Assembly: GCF_910591885.1 (NCBI RefSeq)
Contig: NC_063271.1
Coordinates: 8,983,001-9,047,000 of the forward strand
Source of the DNA: Bombus terrestris
Lineage: Eukaryota; Arthropoda; Insecta; Hymenoptera; Apidae
Length of the DNA: 64,000 bases
Reading direction: 5' to 3'
The translations under genes were made by a program, and so were the position numbers. This document shows, one piece after another, positions 34,984 to 48,340 of this stretch. Numbering within the stretch: the first letter of the stretch is position 1; the number at the start of each line of letters is the position of its first letter. A model generated the notes under the pieces. The model was not told the DNA's origin and ran no database searches. It saw only the letters and a list, made by a program, of their open reading frames with translations.

Positions 34984-35408
34984 GTTTTTGTATATCTCCC
35001 AAAATGCAGTAAATGCTGTTTTAAGTGCATTTGCTTTTTGCCTTAGAGTAGGTAAATAATACAAATCGTCTCCGTGTTTTAATATTAATCCAACACGTAC
35101 AGCACAATCCAATTTTCTCCTTAATTCTTCGGTAAACATTTTTGCATTATTTTCAACTGGATAGGAACCACGTAAATATTCGCTAATGAGATTCGATGGA
35201 ACATAAACTTTACGTAAGTGAAGTCTTTTTATCGCTGCAAGTATCATCTGTGGTGTTATGGAAATATGACCACCTAATTGATTTTTAGATAAACAGAATG
35301 ATCAATGTTCAATTCAATGAAATAAAAAAAAAAAATGTAGAATCGATAAAAGATACTGTGAAGAATAATCTCACGTGATTTAGAAGAGTAATCGTTATAA
35401 AGATTCAT
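34984..35408 (-). CDS. Small protein with H15-like winged-helix domain
   Basis: Two exons on the minus strand join in phase. Exon 1 (35375-35408) starts MNLYNDYSSKS, and exon 2 (34984-35273) follows a 101-bp intron with a CAATTAG acceptor. The 108 codons read ...SRGHISITPQMILAAIKRLH, then VPSNLISEYLRGSYP, FTEELRRKLDCAVRVGLILK and DDLYYLP. The helix-helix-helix-wing order is that of linker-histone (H15) or related winged-helix domains, which bind DNA; the DNA-binding role is inference. Exon 2 could end at a GTAATT donor or read on for about 38 more hydrophobic residues to a stop at 34870. No third exon was identified. The gene sits alone among mobile-element relics, so it could also be a fragment. 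Confidence 0.5.
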
Positions 35409-37341
35409 TTTATATGAAGCAAAAATATTTGTTTTTCTTTTTTTGATAATTTTGTCTGTTCGGGCACATTATTACTTGAAAGATTAAAAATTATTATAAT
35501 AGATATTAAGGTTTATAAGTACTCATAAAAGGCAATTTTATATTATCCGCATTTTTATAAGTTACGTCATAATAAAAAAGCTGAACGTTTTCACGTTGTG
35601 TTTCCTTGGTTTTTTCTTACAAATATTAAACAGATTGTTTTGTAAATGTTATTTTTGTATTTTGTTTTTTAGTATGTTCTTTATTTATTATTATATTATA
35701 TATTACTTACAATATCGAGTTATTCTTAATACAAACAATAAATCAAAATGATGCAAATATTTATAAAGATACATATGTATGCATACATTAAGAAACCTGA
35801 AACAGTATATATTTTTAATTATTTATATATATATATATAATTTTTTATACATATAAAGTTTATATGTCTGAATTTATAACATAAGAATATTATTAATTAC
35901 TCTACGATACCTTCTTTCTTGTTTTGAAAATCTTAACACTACACATCGAACTATCACAACGAATTAATATTTATAATCTTTTGAACTTAGATAAGTTACA
36001 ATATAAAAATATCAGGTACTCTACTACGGAAAGCATTTCACGACGTGATAAATATCATAAAAAATAATTAGAAGATGCTGGTGTATTTAACAATACTTAT
36101 ACTTCTTGGTTTACTTTTAACATTTTTGCTTTGAGATATCAAAAATCACTCAATTATTATAAAGGATTACATTATATAGAAAATTAAACAATAAAAATAG
36201 AAAACAATTACGAACTTTTGTGCAAAGTATGGTGTAGATTTTAAAACCATACTTGAATATCGGTCATTCTCTCTTTTATGAATACCGATGAAATAAATTT
36301 AAATCAGATTCAATATTTAATAGGTATGTGAATTTACACAATAAAAATAAATTTTACAGCTAATTGCAGTGCTCTAAGAAATATGGGATATACAGCGTGT
36401 TCTCATAATTTATGATTTTTCAGCTGTTTGAATAAAAGAGTTAATAACCAAAATTTATTTGTGTTAAGCGAACATTATATAACAATAATAGACATTTCTG
36501 AAATTTTGTATCATAATGAAAACAATTTTTTTTATATTGAGTTCAAGATCACTTTTGAATTTTAACGTATTTAACGAATTTTAATAATTTTTACTTATTA
36601 TATTGTAAAGCATGTTAAAACGAATTAAACAAGCATAAAACATGACACCTTTGTTCATATAGTACCAAGTTTACAGTTTACAAATACTAATAAATAGTAT
36701 TTGTATTTTGTATTTTTTCTTGTACTTTTTCCAAAAACTATTTGTTATTATTATATCTTACTCACTCAAGATATAAACTTTGATTAATGATTCCTTTTTA
36801 TTGTAGTGCTTTAAATGGCTGAGAACTCATGCAACAGGACATTAATTTGAATATAATTTTTCTCATAATTTTTATGTAAATAGAAATATTAATAATTAAG
36901 GAATATTTTACTCCTCTATTTAAAAAAAATAATATTCATTTAAATTGCATTAAGTATGTAGTAACAGTTAAAAAATATTTATACATATTTATTAAAGAAA
37001 AATAATTTCTATGTATATAAAAAATTAGTAAAGGATGGTATTGAAATTTTATAGATCATATTATTTAACATTTATTTTTATAAACGAAATTAATTTATAC
37101 TAATAATAAATGAATTATTATTTATACAAAGGTTTATCTGTCCTTTGTTTTATTGAAGTATGTACACTACATATTAATCAAAGTAAAGGTATTAAAACAT
37201 CAATTAAATTTTATTTTTATGTAATTTTTTCATTAACAAGGACATTGATTACCATTTAAAAGTTTTATTTTGTTATACTTAGCTAAAAAGTCAATTTGAA
37301 ATTTTGAACTGATACAGAATTATTAATGTATTTATTATATA
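35409..37341. other. AT-rich gene-free spacer
   Basis: About 1.9 kb of very AT-rich sequence with (TA)n near 35826-35840. No exon, RNA gene or recognisable mobile element was seen. Confidence 0.5.
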
Positions 37342-38260
37342 CACTTCTCGCCAAAAAGATAACCCAGGTGTGCTATCTTTAATTTCTCAAACAACGAAAC
37401 ACAAAGTATAACATTTACGCTTTGCAAAAGAATGAGTGCATGGAAAAATGATTCAACTAGGATGGTCCTGATAGGTTCCAATATTATTTTCATGACATAA
37501 GAAAAGGGACAATATCAGCAATTCGACGACAAATGGGAGGAAGCAGCGTGATGGTTTGGGCCGGCATCGGCTATTTTGACAAGACAAGTATCAAGTTCAT
37601 CAATGGGAGAATGAATAGTGTCCAATACATAAATTTAATCAAGGAACAAATATATAATCATGCAGAACGCATTTCTGGACCTGATTACATCTTTCAATAA
37701 GATGATGCATCTGTACACACATCAAGATTGGTCCGATCATATTTTAATGTAAATAATATATCTATTTTGCCGTGGCCTGCACGATCCCGGGACCTTGATA
37801 TTATTGAAAATTGCTGGGCAGAACTTGAACGGCATATACGCGAATGAAAAGCAGTATCAATACGTAGAAGAATTAAAAATGGGGTACGCGAATGAGATAC
37901 GTTAAGTCAAAATTATATCCAGAAATTATATAAATCGTTAACAAATCGTACAATAGAAGTAATAAAAAATAAAGAGGGATGTACCCATTATTAAATAAGT
38001 ATATATGTTTGATAAGTAATTATTGTTAATTACAATTTATGTTGATTATTATTTTCTTATTGTACATGTGCTATCATTTCGTTTTTAAAACAATTTTTTT
38101 TGTTACACATTAAACCTCATAATATTTTTAATTATTTTTAACGAACCGCATATTCTGAGCTCATAATGTTTTGATATTATGCGTTACAGACGAAAAACTT
38201 TACACGCGTCATTGAGAAATTAAAGATAACACACCTGGATTATCTTTTTGGCGAGGAGTG
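37342..38260 (+). mobile_element. Decayed Tc1-like transposon
   Basis: The left end CACTTCTCGCCAAAAAGATA and the right end TATCTTTTTGGCGAGGAGTG form terminal inverted repeats of about 45 bp with a few mismatches (38223-38260 on the right). TA lies on both sides as target-site duplication. The plus-strand interior encodes the C-terminal half of a Tc1 transposase, including VMVWAGIGYFDKTSIKFING, DDASVHTSRLV, LPWPARSRDLDIIENCWAEL, with stop codons at FQ*DD and RE*. The N-terminal DNA-binding part is deleted, making the element 919 bp long. It is inactive. Confidence 0.9.
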
Positions 38261-38262
38261 TA

Positions 38263-39427
38263 TGTATATTGTCAATATTTTTAATTTGATATGATATATT
38301 ATTAAATTAAAAAATTATCCATCACAAATTGATATTTCAACAATGGAATCACTGTAGTCTAAATTGTTTTTATTTTACTAAAGATATTCTATTTAGAAGT
38401 TCATCTTTATTTTTGAAGTAGACATTTAAGTATGTCTAATAAAATTACAAGAAATCATTTGTAAACATTAGAAACATGCTTTAAATTATATGAGTATAAA
38501 AGTGCCATCAATAAAATTCATTCTAAATATAAAAGCATAGTATTGCTCTCATATTAAATGCATCATAATATGTTTATTAACAGGAAGATGCAAATAATAC
38601 AAAATAAATTCATGATTTAAGTTATGTAGAAAAAATTTGAATGTAACTCTTGTTTCATATCATGTGCATAATTTTAATATTTGATACTTATTTTATTAGG
38701 AATTTCATTGTATTAATCAAAATAATAATACTGATGCACTATAAAATTAATTCTATATATTACTTTAAACTGCAATTAGCTTTTCCTATTTAATAGTCGC
38801 CATAATTCCAAGATAATAAAATTTATAATAATATATGTTGTTATATCTTTACAATTATCTTATTATTATCATTAATACACTTTACTATTGAGCGCCTGCA
38901 ATAAATACTACAACATCATTAGAATTTCTGAATAAATATACAATTATTTTCTTGTGCATTAGCACATAAAATATTATACATAAGCTCAAAATATTACCAT
39001 TGATAAGCTCAAAAAAATTCCTTTTACCTTGTATAGTTCATTGCTGGCGTGAGGAGCGTTTAACAAAGACTATAAGTGTTATATTAATCACTAGAAAATG
39101 TACCCTACATTTATATAGCCATAACGTATCATCTTACAAATCAAAAATTAAACTATCCAAAAGCTATAAATAAAATAACATTGCACTGCGATTACCTGAA
39201 TAAGTATATCTTTAATAGTTCTAAACTTTTTTATTTTATCCTTTTAGCGGTATTCTATTAAAAACGGCGTGTTTTATTATTTCCGATAAAAACACGTGTA
39301 AATTAGGTACTTCAAATTTTAAGATTTCTCTTTTCAAAGCTTGTTTCTGACGCAAAAGCTGATAATCCGAATTGAGAGAAGATAAATAATATATACAATT
39401 TATACTACGATTCTGTTATCATACTCT
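38263..39427. other. AT-rich spacer downstream of OSBPL8
   Basis: Probably includes the OSBPL8 3' UTR (minus strand) in its right part. A small GC-richer patch lies at 39030-39070. No other exon or element was recognised. Confidence 0.4.
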
Positions 39428-42400
39428 TCAACCTCCGCTAGGTTCATCGGTCCATATTTTTACAAAGTATTGTACAGAGAAAACTATTATAATAACAAGA
39501 ATCGTATCAATGAAGCTTTTCAACATATTTATACTATGGTGTTGATAAACTTGTTCTCTTTGTATTATAGCAAGTTGTTCTAATATGTGTTTTATATGAT
39601 TAAGTCTATCACCATGTTCTAACATTTGTCTTTCTATGTCCTTTATGACATCCATTATCCTGAAAAAATATTTCCATGTATAAAATTAAGGAAAGTATCA
39701 TTAGTCGATATTCTATAATCAAGAAATAATAGAAAAACTTACCTAGCCGTAGAACGTTTTCTTTTACCTACTGACTGACTAGAATCTGAGTGTACCTCTG
39801 CAGAGGAACTTCCAGAATCATGAGCGGTCTCTGTCAATGGTAAATTATTAGACAACTGTCTTTTGGAAGATTTTAATACAGAAAGCGAAGAACGTGACTC
39901 GGCTTGAAGAAGTGGAACCTAAAACATAAGTGATAAACTTTTAAATTAGTTATTTCGTTTTGAAAAAATGAAAAAAAGAAAATGTATTCATAGTACACGA
40001 TTATTTTTTCCTTTTTCAGAGCATAATTGATATAAATAATCAAAATCTTGATTTGAATGATTATTACAATTGTATTATAATTAGTAATCATCAATAAAAA
40101 TAATAAATTATTTTGTTTTCATCAAAAATCTGTTTACTTACAAAATAAAGGTATTATTTACATTATTTAATTCCTATACCTGTGTCTGTGGTTCAGTTGA
40201 TACGATACTTCCAGTACGCATAATTGGTGTTTTGTGTCTAGTTTTCGTACGCACTATGTAATCTTGTTCATATTGTACAACATCATTTCTAGGATCCCAT
40301 GGTCGAACATCCGCATGTCGATAAACCCAGTTACCCGTTATAATATCCTGATAATATTCAAAAAATTATATTGTTCAAAATATAAATAGGAGCTTACAAA
40401 ATCAGTTCCTTTTATTATTATTTAATACCTGAACAAAATGCTTAGGAATCCATTCCTGTCCTTTAAGTTTTCGTTCCTTAGCACGCTCTCTTTGTGCTTC
40501 TTCCAATTGAGTTTTTGCATCAGTAGCAGCAACTTGATCATCGCCATTAATTGCCTGAGTAACATCATACCATAATTTCTCGCTTTCCCATGGACCTTGA
40601 TGTTCTAGAGGTACAGTGTACTTTTTCAATCTCTTTTTACGTATTTCTGGAGTAGGATTGAAAAACACACTTTCTTGCTGCAAGATTAGTTGACATAGTT
40701 TAATTTAACTATTAATTACTGTGTATAGAATCCTAAATAATCAACATACCCCAGTTCTTTTATCTGTAATTAATATTTGACCATCCCAATAGCCTGATAT
40801 AATAGCAAGAGTTTCTTTTCCTAAACGTATTCCTCCTGTAACTTGATTCATTTGTTCTGCACCTCCAAGAAATGGCTATTGAATGAATAATCACACAACA
40901 CATATAATTAATTTTATGACTATTATTTTAAGTTTATGTAATATTCCATATTACCTTGAGTTTGAATTCTAGTTCAGTATGATAACCTGTCTTTTCACAA
41001 TTTATATGAACTTTCCCACCTAATTCCATAGATAATGTTCCCATAAGAATACCTTTACAATGGGCATAAGGTATCGTCATTGTATAATCTTCTCCTCTGG
41101 GCAACATTGTCAGTATTGCAACACCATCTAAAACTGCTGATGTTGAATTTCCTGAAAAATGGAATGTATATTTTCATATAATGACTGTCTTAGAAAACGT
41201 TTCATTTTTTTTAACGAAAAAAAATATATATACATTTACCATAAAATTTAGATTTAGCAATAATTGTAGCACTAATAGTAAATCCATCTTGTCGATTCGT
41301 AACATAGAAGCCTGATATAGGTGGATGATGAGATAACTATTAACATTGAAATGTTTCGTATAAGTATGTAGTAGTAATAGAGATGGAGCAAGTACATATA
41401 ATTACAAAAAATTAAAAAATTTTAATAATTGTACACCTGTTCAGCTATATAGAATGTCCTTGAACCATTAGAATGCTGCCAATAACAGCGGAAAGTTTCA
41501 CCCAAAAGCGGGTTGTATGGTTTCTTCAAACCCTGAGGTTTTTTATAAAATCCAGATAAATACCATTTAACAACACCTTTCATACGTGTAAATGCATCAT
41601 CTTCCACTACCGCTCTGTAAGAAAAAGAAACAAAGCACATATATGTATCTACAATAATTTTATTCAAATGTTTCTAAAAATCTACAAATTTATACTTACT
41701 GGGACAATAAATCTGCATGGTAATAAGAATCAGCCAGTTTTTCTAGGAATGAACGAGGTTCTAAAATAAAAGTCGGCAAGACTACTTTCGATAAATCCAT
41801 GCCTGGTCGAACTTGTTTCATCAAGAACCATATTAAAGATTTTTGTTCTTCCTGTAATTCTGTAACTACTTCTCCAGCCTGTATCAAACACAAATATAAA
41901 ATCTCTAGTTTCGATTATGGATAAGACGCAATACAATATAATTTATTTTACCGCTCCAAGGATTTCTTGCTCATTCGCAATATATAGAGTTTCGTTAATT
42001 GTTTCTTGTTGATCTTCTTTAGCTGACCCTTCAGATTCACTGTCTGATGCACTAATTTCTGCATCAGCTGCTACTCCGTTCTCTGGCTGGCTAATGTCGT
42101 CCAGGTCTATATGTGAGGAGTGCATAGGATCTAGCGTTACTACTGTTGGAGTATCATACTCCAGGACATGTACAGAAGGAACAGTCATGCGTCGAGTGCA
42201 AGACGTAATAGGCTTGGAGATAGAAGATTCAAAATGGGGATAAGTATCTCCATCACCTAACATGTCTACAGTATTTGAAGACAAAATAATATCTGTATCT
42301 GCAGCGACAGGTGGAGATTTATCGCAAAATTGTTTCTCCCAATATGCTACTGCATGATATAACTGCTGAAACATTGGAGTTGGTGAAGGACAAACACTTT

Positions 42401-45400
42401 TAGGATTATTTGACATAGAAGGTGTTAAAGGCTGAGGACATGATAACAAACGTCTTTGAGGTGTTGTAGGTGATTGAGGAGCATAATTAGACAAGCATAC
42501 TGTGGATATTAAAGCAAGTGTTTAAGGTGACAAAAGTCAGGAAAGGAATGACAATAACAATATCATTAGTACCAATAACTTCCATGAATGAAGCTTAATT
42601 AAGTATTTTTCTGAGTGTTGTCCTTGTACTAAAGTCAATTATAATGTATTAATGTATAAAAGAGAAATGTTACTTCTTGTAATGTTACATCTTCTTGAAA
42701 TGTTATATCTTGATACGTTATAAAAAGTATTGTTCTGTTATACCTACCATGTTCATCAAAGTGTTTTTCATAATCTGCTTCACTCCACTGAGTTTCATGA
42801 GTTGTTGTAGTATCATGTGGTAAAGCACGCGGTAATGCACTCGTTGAGCGTACTATTAAAGATGAACAACGTAAAGATAATTCAAGTGCATCCAACCAAC
42901 ATTTACCAGCTGCCTGTGAAGGTGCTCTAAATATTAAATAAGATGTTGGCAAAGGTTGTACAACCGCACCTATAAAAATGATCAAGTAGAAATATATTCT
43001 TTCATTTGTAGAAAATTCATTATTTACCAATAGCTTCTTTTTCTGGACCTCTTGGAGCCCATATTGACTGTTCCAAGGGATGAAACAATTTAAAACAAAA
43101 TCCATCTTTCTTGCTTGGACGTTCTATTACTTGACATGTATTAAGTAAAACTGTTCCTACCCAGTGATTACTCTGTAATTGGTATATGAGTATAATTATG
43201 TATGAAGCAAATAAATATTCTATTTAAAAGTAATATAAATGAGCACTTTTGTTTTTGGACTTTTGTATAGCAATAGTAAACCAGGCTTCAGGATGCACCA
43301 CAGTTTTGTCCAACTCTTTAATGTACCACGAACTTTAAGCCAATCGCTCATAACAATAACAGTTGGATCTTTAAACGAACTTAAGAGTTCATTGGCAACT
43401 CTTTTTTTCTCCATCCGGTAATTCTTTCTTTGAGCCTTATATGATTCTTTTCTTGTTAACTTACAAGAATCTAAAGACTAAAAATTATACAAAAATAAAA
43501 TATAAATACCTTTTCAATGTCTTAAAATAGTGCATTAAATATTTTATACCTTATCAGATGCGTTATCTGTTTTTTGATTTGTTTCTCCCATTGTAGTTGT
43601 TAAACCTATAACAATTAAATTATTCACAAATTATTTTTTTAAATATCAATTAAACACTGATATTGTAACAACATAAAAATACAGTTACATTCATTAAATA
43701 TTAACTTAGAAATAAATATTAATGTCCAAAAATAGTTAGAAACAAAAATATTAAACAGTTATTATTCAGAATATATCTATATTTATCATAATTTTAGTAT
43801 GTGAATTATATGATTTAAAACAATGTATGTTATATATAAATAAATTATTAAATACAATTATGAACTAAAATCTTTAATAACTTTTATGAATATTTTTTTA
43901 ATTTTCATATTAGATGTGTTTGTTAAAATGAGGAAAATATGCAAACGATAATATTTACTCAAAGTTAATAAATGATTTAATGAATTATATAAAAAATTAT
44001 GATTATTACAGTAGTAATTTTAATATAACTTCTTTTTATTTATAATTAATTAAAACTGGAAGCCTTAAAAACAATCAAACTTAAAACATTCACATAACAA
44101 GCTTGGCAAATAGAATTCCAATAATACAGAAGTAAAGACTCATTCTTCTATAAAAAAGTTCACAAGTTTCATTGAAAAATTTATAGAATTGAAAAAAGAA
44201 TAGTTTACACTTCCTTATTTATTACAGAGTACAGTATGTTATACAAATAAAATTATTTCATATGATAGCTTCATTAACATAACGCATTATGCAGTTAGCA
44301 TCTTCATATTAGACCTTTTAATCGCATATTTTTTTTCATCTGTGTTAAAGATTACATTTAACAAAATTTGATTGTATTTATCTTAGTCATAAGTTAAACT
44401 TATGTAATACTTATAAACTATAAGTTTTATATGTAATTATTATACAGAAATATTATTTATTTAAAACTTATATTCATAATAGTAATCTATTTAATATACA
44501 TATTTAATAATTTGTCAGCCAAAGAAGATTATACAATATACAAAAATTACATTTCAGAGCTTAAAAATCTGAATAATAATATGCATAGTATGAAAGGAAA
44601 ATATAAGCCAAACAGGAAATAAAAAATATGCAGTTCTTTACAGCTAATCAACTACTTGTACAAGAAATAGTAATAATTTACACAAAAGTTAAAAAAGCAC
44701 CTGACAAATTTCGAATAAGTGTCCATTATGATATTAACATAGCTTTGTGTTTATACCTGGAGATAGTGGAGGTGCAGCAGTTGCAAAATTTACACTTGTT
44801 GATAGGGACTCTGTTGATGGAAGTTTAGGTAATGTTGCAGATTGAACTTGAACACTGCTTCGTCGAAGTTGTTGATCCACTGGTTCTATATATTTAGTTT
44901 TGTTCACAATTACAATTACTTTTTATCAATATTTTTACAACTGTTTCATGTAAATATGTATTTTTCAATTTTATATAAATATCTATCTTTCAAAATCACA
45001 AACTCTAAAAATTTTTGAGCTATAAGCTACTTAACAATAAAGATACTAAGATTAAATTACACCATATCGCATTCTAAAATATAAATCCATTTCAGCAACG
45101 CTAGTTATGAACTGCTAATAACATTAATTTTTAAAGACAGAATTTGCAGTAAACATAATTATATAAAATGTAGCTCCAAATTTTAATTAAATTTATTAAA
45201 TTGCAAAAGTAAAAAAACTTTAGTACTAAATAAAATGTATACATCTATTATAACATGCAAAGATCCATAAATGCACCAGAAAAGGTTACATGCACAAGTT
45301 ACATATTGTTATCACAATGTACATTATGTCATATATGTTCTAAAAATTGAGAAATATGTCTCTAAATAAAAATACTGTTTACATACTATTGAAAACTATA

Positions 45401-46603
45401 AAACAGAAATAATAATAAATTTTTAATACTAACACATGCATCTATTATACTACACTTAGTAACATAAAATTGGTTCATGCATCAGAAGTGTTGAAGACAT
45501 GAAGAACATTATTTTCTAGCTTACATATAATATTCCTTATATAAACTTATGAATAAATGTTCATGTCACATAATATACTATGACATACTAAAAAGTGAAA
45601 AATGTGCTAACAGCATGAATGTATTATGTTAATCTGATACATTCAATAGCATGGCGTTTTAATAGTTCTAATAATACAAGTTATCCTTTTGTTTAATGTG
45701 ATAATGTTAAAGGAGGTCATATTTAAACAACAAGTGAAGTTAATTTGTGTATTGTAAATTGTATTTATAGTTTATTTGATAACATAAAGTGATGATGCAA
45801 TAAGTTATTGGAAATGAGAGAATGCTAATAATATGTGTAATCTGAAAATAGAATATTATACATATGTGTATACACACATCTACTAATTTATCTTTATGAT
45901 TCTAATACTGAGGCTTGCTACTATATGCACACAATATATATTAATAAGCCTACCTAGCTTACTTGGTAATGTACCATATCCACTGTCACTAACACCTTTA
46001 AATGATAATTGCTATATTCATTTCAAATAAAACTCAATAAATTATTAAAATAATATCCTTAGCCACTAAAATTATATAGACAATATAGCCACTAATATAG
46101 ATATACATACATAATTTCAAAACTTATTTCTTGAAAAAATATAACAAATTACAAATATATGTTAGTAATAAAAAAAGGAGTATATTTATCAAGGCAAAAC
46201 TATTCATTTAAATCACTAAAAACTAATCATTACCTAAATTATAATAAAAAAAAGTTGTTCTATAGTTCGTATTTCTTTGCTACAAATATGTAATTCCCAC
46301 ATACATAATATATAATTATATATACAAGTAAATTGATATTTATATTCATCAATTATCCATCCATAACTTTCCCTTTCATGGTACATTTGCTCTTAAGAGT
46401 ATAAAAATGACTTTTAAAATATCTTTTAACAATATAAATGTTATAATATTTATATGATACTTACGGTTACTAAGTGATCTGCTTACATTCGGTGGTGTCA
46501 TGGTCTTAAAGCAATCAGATGTACTTCCAACAGACATAGAGTGGGTTTCTGATTGTGATGTTCGATGCTCACCTCCAGGTACCACAATTGGTTGGGAAAT
46601 CAT
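39428..46603 (-). CDS. Osbpl8: Oxysterol-binding protein-related protein 8 (ORP5/8 type)
   Basis: ORP5/8 proteins sit in the ER membrane by a C-terminal helix and exchange PI4P for phosphatidylserine at plasma-membrane contacts. The start at 46603 (MISQPIVVPGG) is followed by two short exons, a 42-nt cassette exon and one at 44757-44885, and then LTRKESYKAQRKNYRMEKKR. The PH domain has VIVMSDWLKVRGTLKSWTKL, KPGLLLLYK, ERPSKKDGFCFKLFHPLEQS and AGKCWLDALELSLRCSS. A Ser/Glu-rich linker follows (exon 41943-42500). The lipid-binding domain shows KSLIWFLMKQVRPGMDLSKV, VLPTFILEPRSF, YNPLLGETFRCYW, the family signature EQLSHHPPISGF, RGEDYTMTIPYAHCKGIL and GYWDGQILITDKRTG. WDPRNDVVQYEQDYIV, a coiled coil and the hydrophobic helix FIDTILVIIIVFSVQYFV end the protein at 39428. 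The order fits ORP8 closely. Confidence 0.94.
45954..45995 (-). other. Probable 42-nt cassette exon of OSBPL8
   Basis: A 42-nt segment has a CATTTAAAG acceptor and a GTAGGC donor, phase 1 at both ends, and reads GVSDSGYGTLPSKLG with neighbouring bases. Skipping or including it keeps the frame between the first coding exon (ending 46465) and the exon ending at 44885. The Ser/Gly/Tyr-rich peptide looks like a phosphorylatable insert. Confidence 0.6.
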
Positions 46604-47564
46604 GATGGATCTATTACATTAAAAACATACATGATCTTACTGTATAATTTTATAGTGGAATTTAATATAAAAATATTCGTATATAACAACAATAACAATA
46701 ACAAAAATAAAAAATAAAAGTGAATATTGCAAAATGAAACATGATTATAGATACACCAACTATTATTAAGTAATTTTCAAGATTAAAAGAATGGTATAGA
46801 TCGTAATAATGGACACAGTAGATAATGTATGTCATTATAAAATGCTATGTAATGATAATTAAATAACTATGCAACTTTACGTGATGCATTTCTTTGCAAA
46901 ATAAGCACTATAACGAATAGCAATTACTCCAGCAAGAATAACAAAGCAAAAATTTTGAGTAATATGCCTGAAATGCGTTAGATATCCCATTCATTATATC
47001 ATCATACATCTAAAGTTATAGAAATAATATTACTATTAAAATAAATTATTTACAAAATGAATATCTGAAAAAGGTATTAAATAAAGTAATCACAACTTAC
47101 CTGATTTCGAACAATTGTTTGTCCAGTCAATACTTATATATGTTATAACAGATAATGATTAATTACACTTATAGGAAGTGTATCAAAGTGTAAAGGACGA
47201 CGACATGAATATTACATATTCACCATTATATACAAAATTAAAATTTCAATTACGATTTGAAAATTAACTGATTTTTTTAGTGATTTAGGTAGAAACATTC
47301 GAAGCAAGGAAAAAGGAATATACATACACCGACGAGTGAAGTACGACGGCGCGAGCGCAAAGTCCGATGTTCCATTGATCACTTACTGTTATAGCTTAAC
47401 TATAAACATATGGGCCTACTAAGTTATTCAGAATGAAGATGTACGACGCATAAAACGTCGCTATTACATTCCTTATTATTGATGCAGATTCGATAAAGCG
47501 TAAACATTTTAACGAACGAAAATTGCTCCCAGGAATGACACACACGATCTATAGTTACTTAGCA
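46604..47564 (-). promoter_or_regulatory. 5' UTR and likely promoter region of OSBPL8
   Basis: The first coding exon begins with an acceptor (TAATAG) 10 bp before the ATG, so an upstream non-coding exon must exist. A GC-rich, CpG-containing stretch at about 47325-47375 (GACGAGTGAAGTACGACGGC and following bases) stands out from the AT-rich surroundings and is the best candidate for the transcription start. Confidence 0.45.
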
Positions 47565-48340
47565 TTGGAACATTTATAAAAACTTTTACGAATATATTAC
47601 GTGTGTTATATAAAACATTTTAAAATTTCATTTGCACTATACAGAGTGTAAATGACTATCATGATTATATTTATAAAATTTGAGACAAATCTGAAAATGT
47701 ACAGTGACTACAAAAAGTATTTGCCTTTGTTATTTTCCAATAAAGCATCTTTTAATTACCAGTTCCTATATTTCATTTTCATAGTATTAAATTTTCATTG
47801 TCATATAAAAATACTATTGAATGATATGAAATTTAATATCGTGGAACCTAATTAATTAGTATGTAAAGCTATAATAAATACAGTGATGTACAAATATTTT
47901 CTACAGCATCTGTATAGGTATAAAAATTATAATAAGCATATTTAGTATAAGTGTATATTTCACAAAGATCACAAAAATATTTAAATAATCCATTATATTA
48001 TGTATTAACATCCAATCAAGTTTTATTATATTAATAAACCCAAATATTCAGTACGACCACTTTTAACACGCATTATATGTATCATATGTACATATGTATG
48101 TTTAAGGTAGCTATTCATGCTATAATTTTAGTCTTTTACTAAATATACATATGGCTGGAATAAATATCTCGTATAGCTTCTATATACATTTTCAGATTAG
48201 TTCCAAATCTGATTAATATAATCAGGATAGTCGTATTTCATTACAGTGCTAATGTTTCAAAATATTTTATATAACATATATAATATAAACTTTAAATTTT
48301 TCTATAGTAAGTGTTCAAGTACTTTCATGAACCACTGTAT
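47565..48340. mobile_element. Foldback MITE, copy 3 (intergenic, longer)
   Basis: The right end AGTACTTTCATGAACCACTG at about 48319-48338 has the consensus terminal sequence of the family. Inside it, ATAATCAGGATAGTCGTATT (about 48218) matches the equivalent part of copy 1 at 5445. The left arm from about 47575 is decayed. At about 770 bp it is longer than the other copies and may contain another insertion. Confidence 0.55.
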
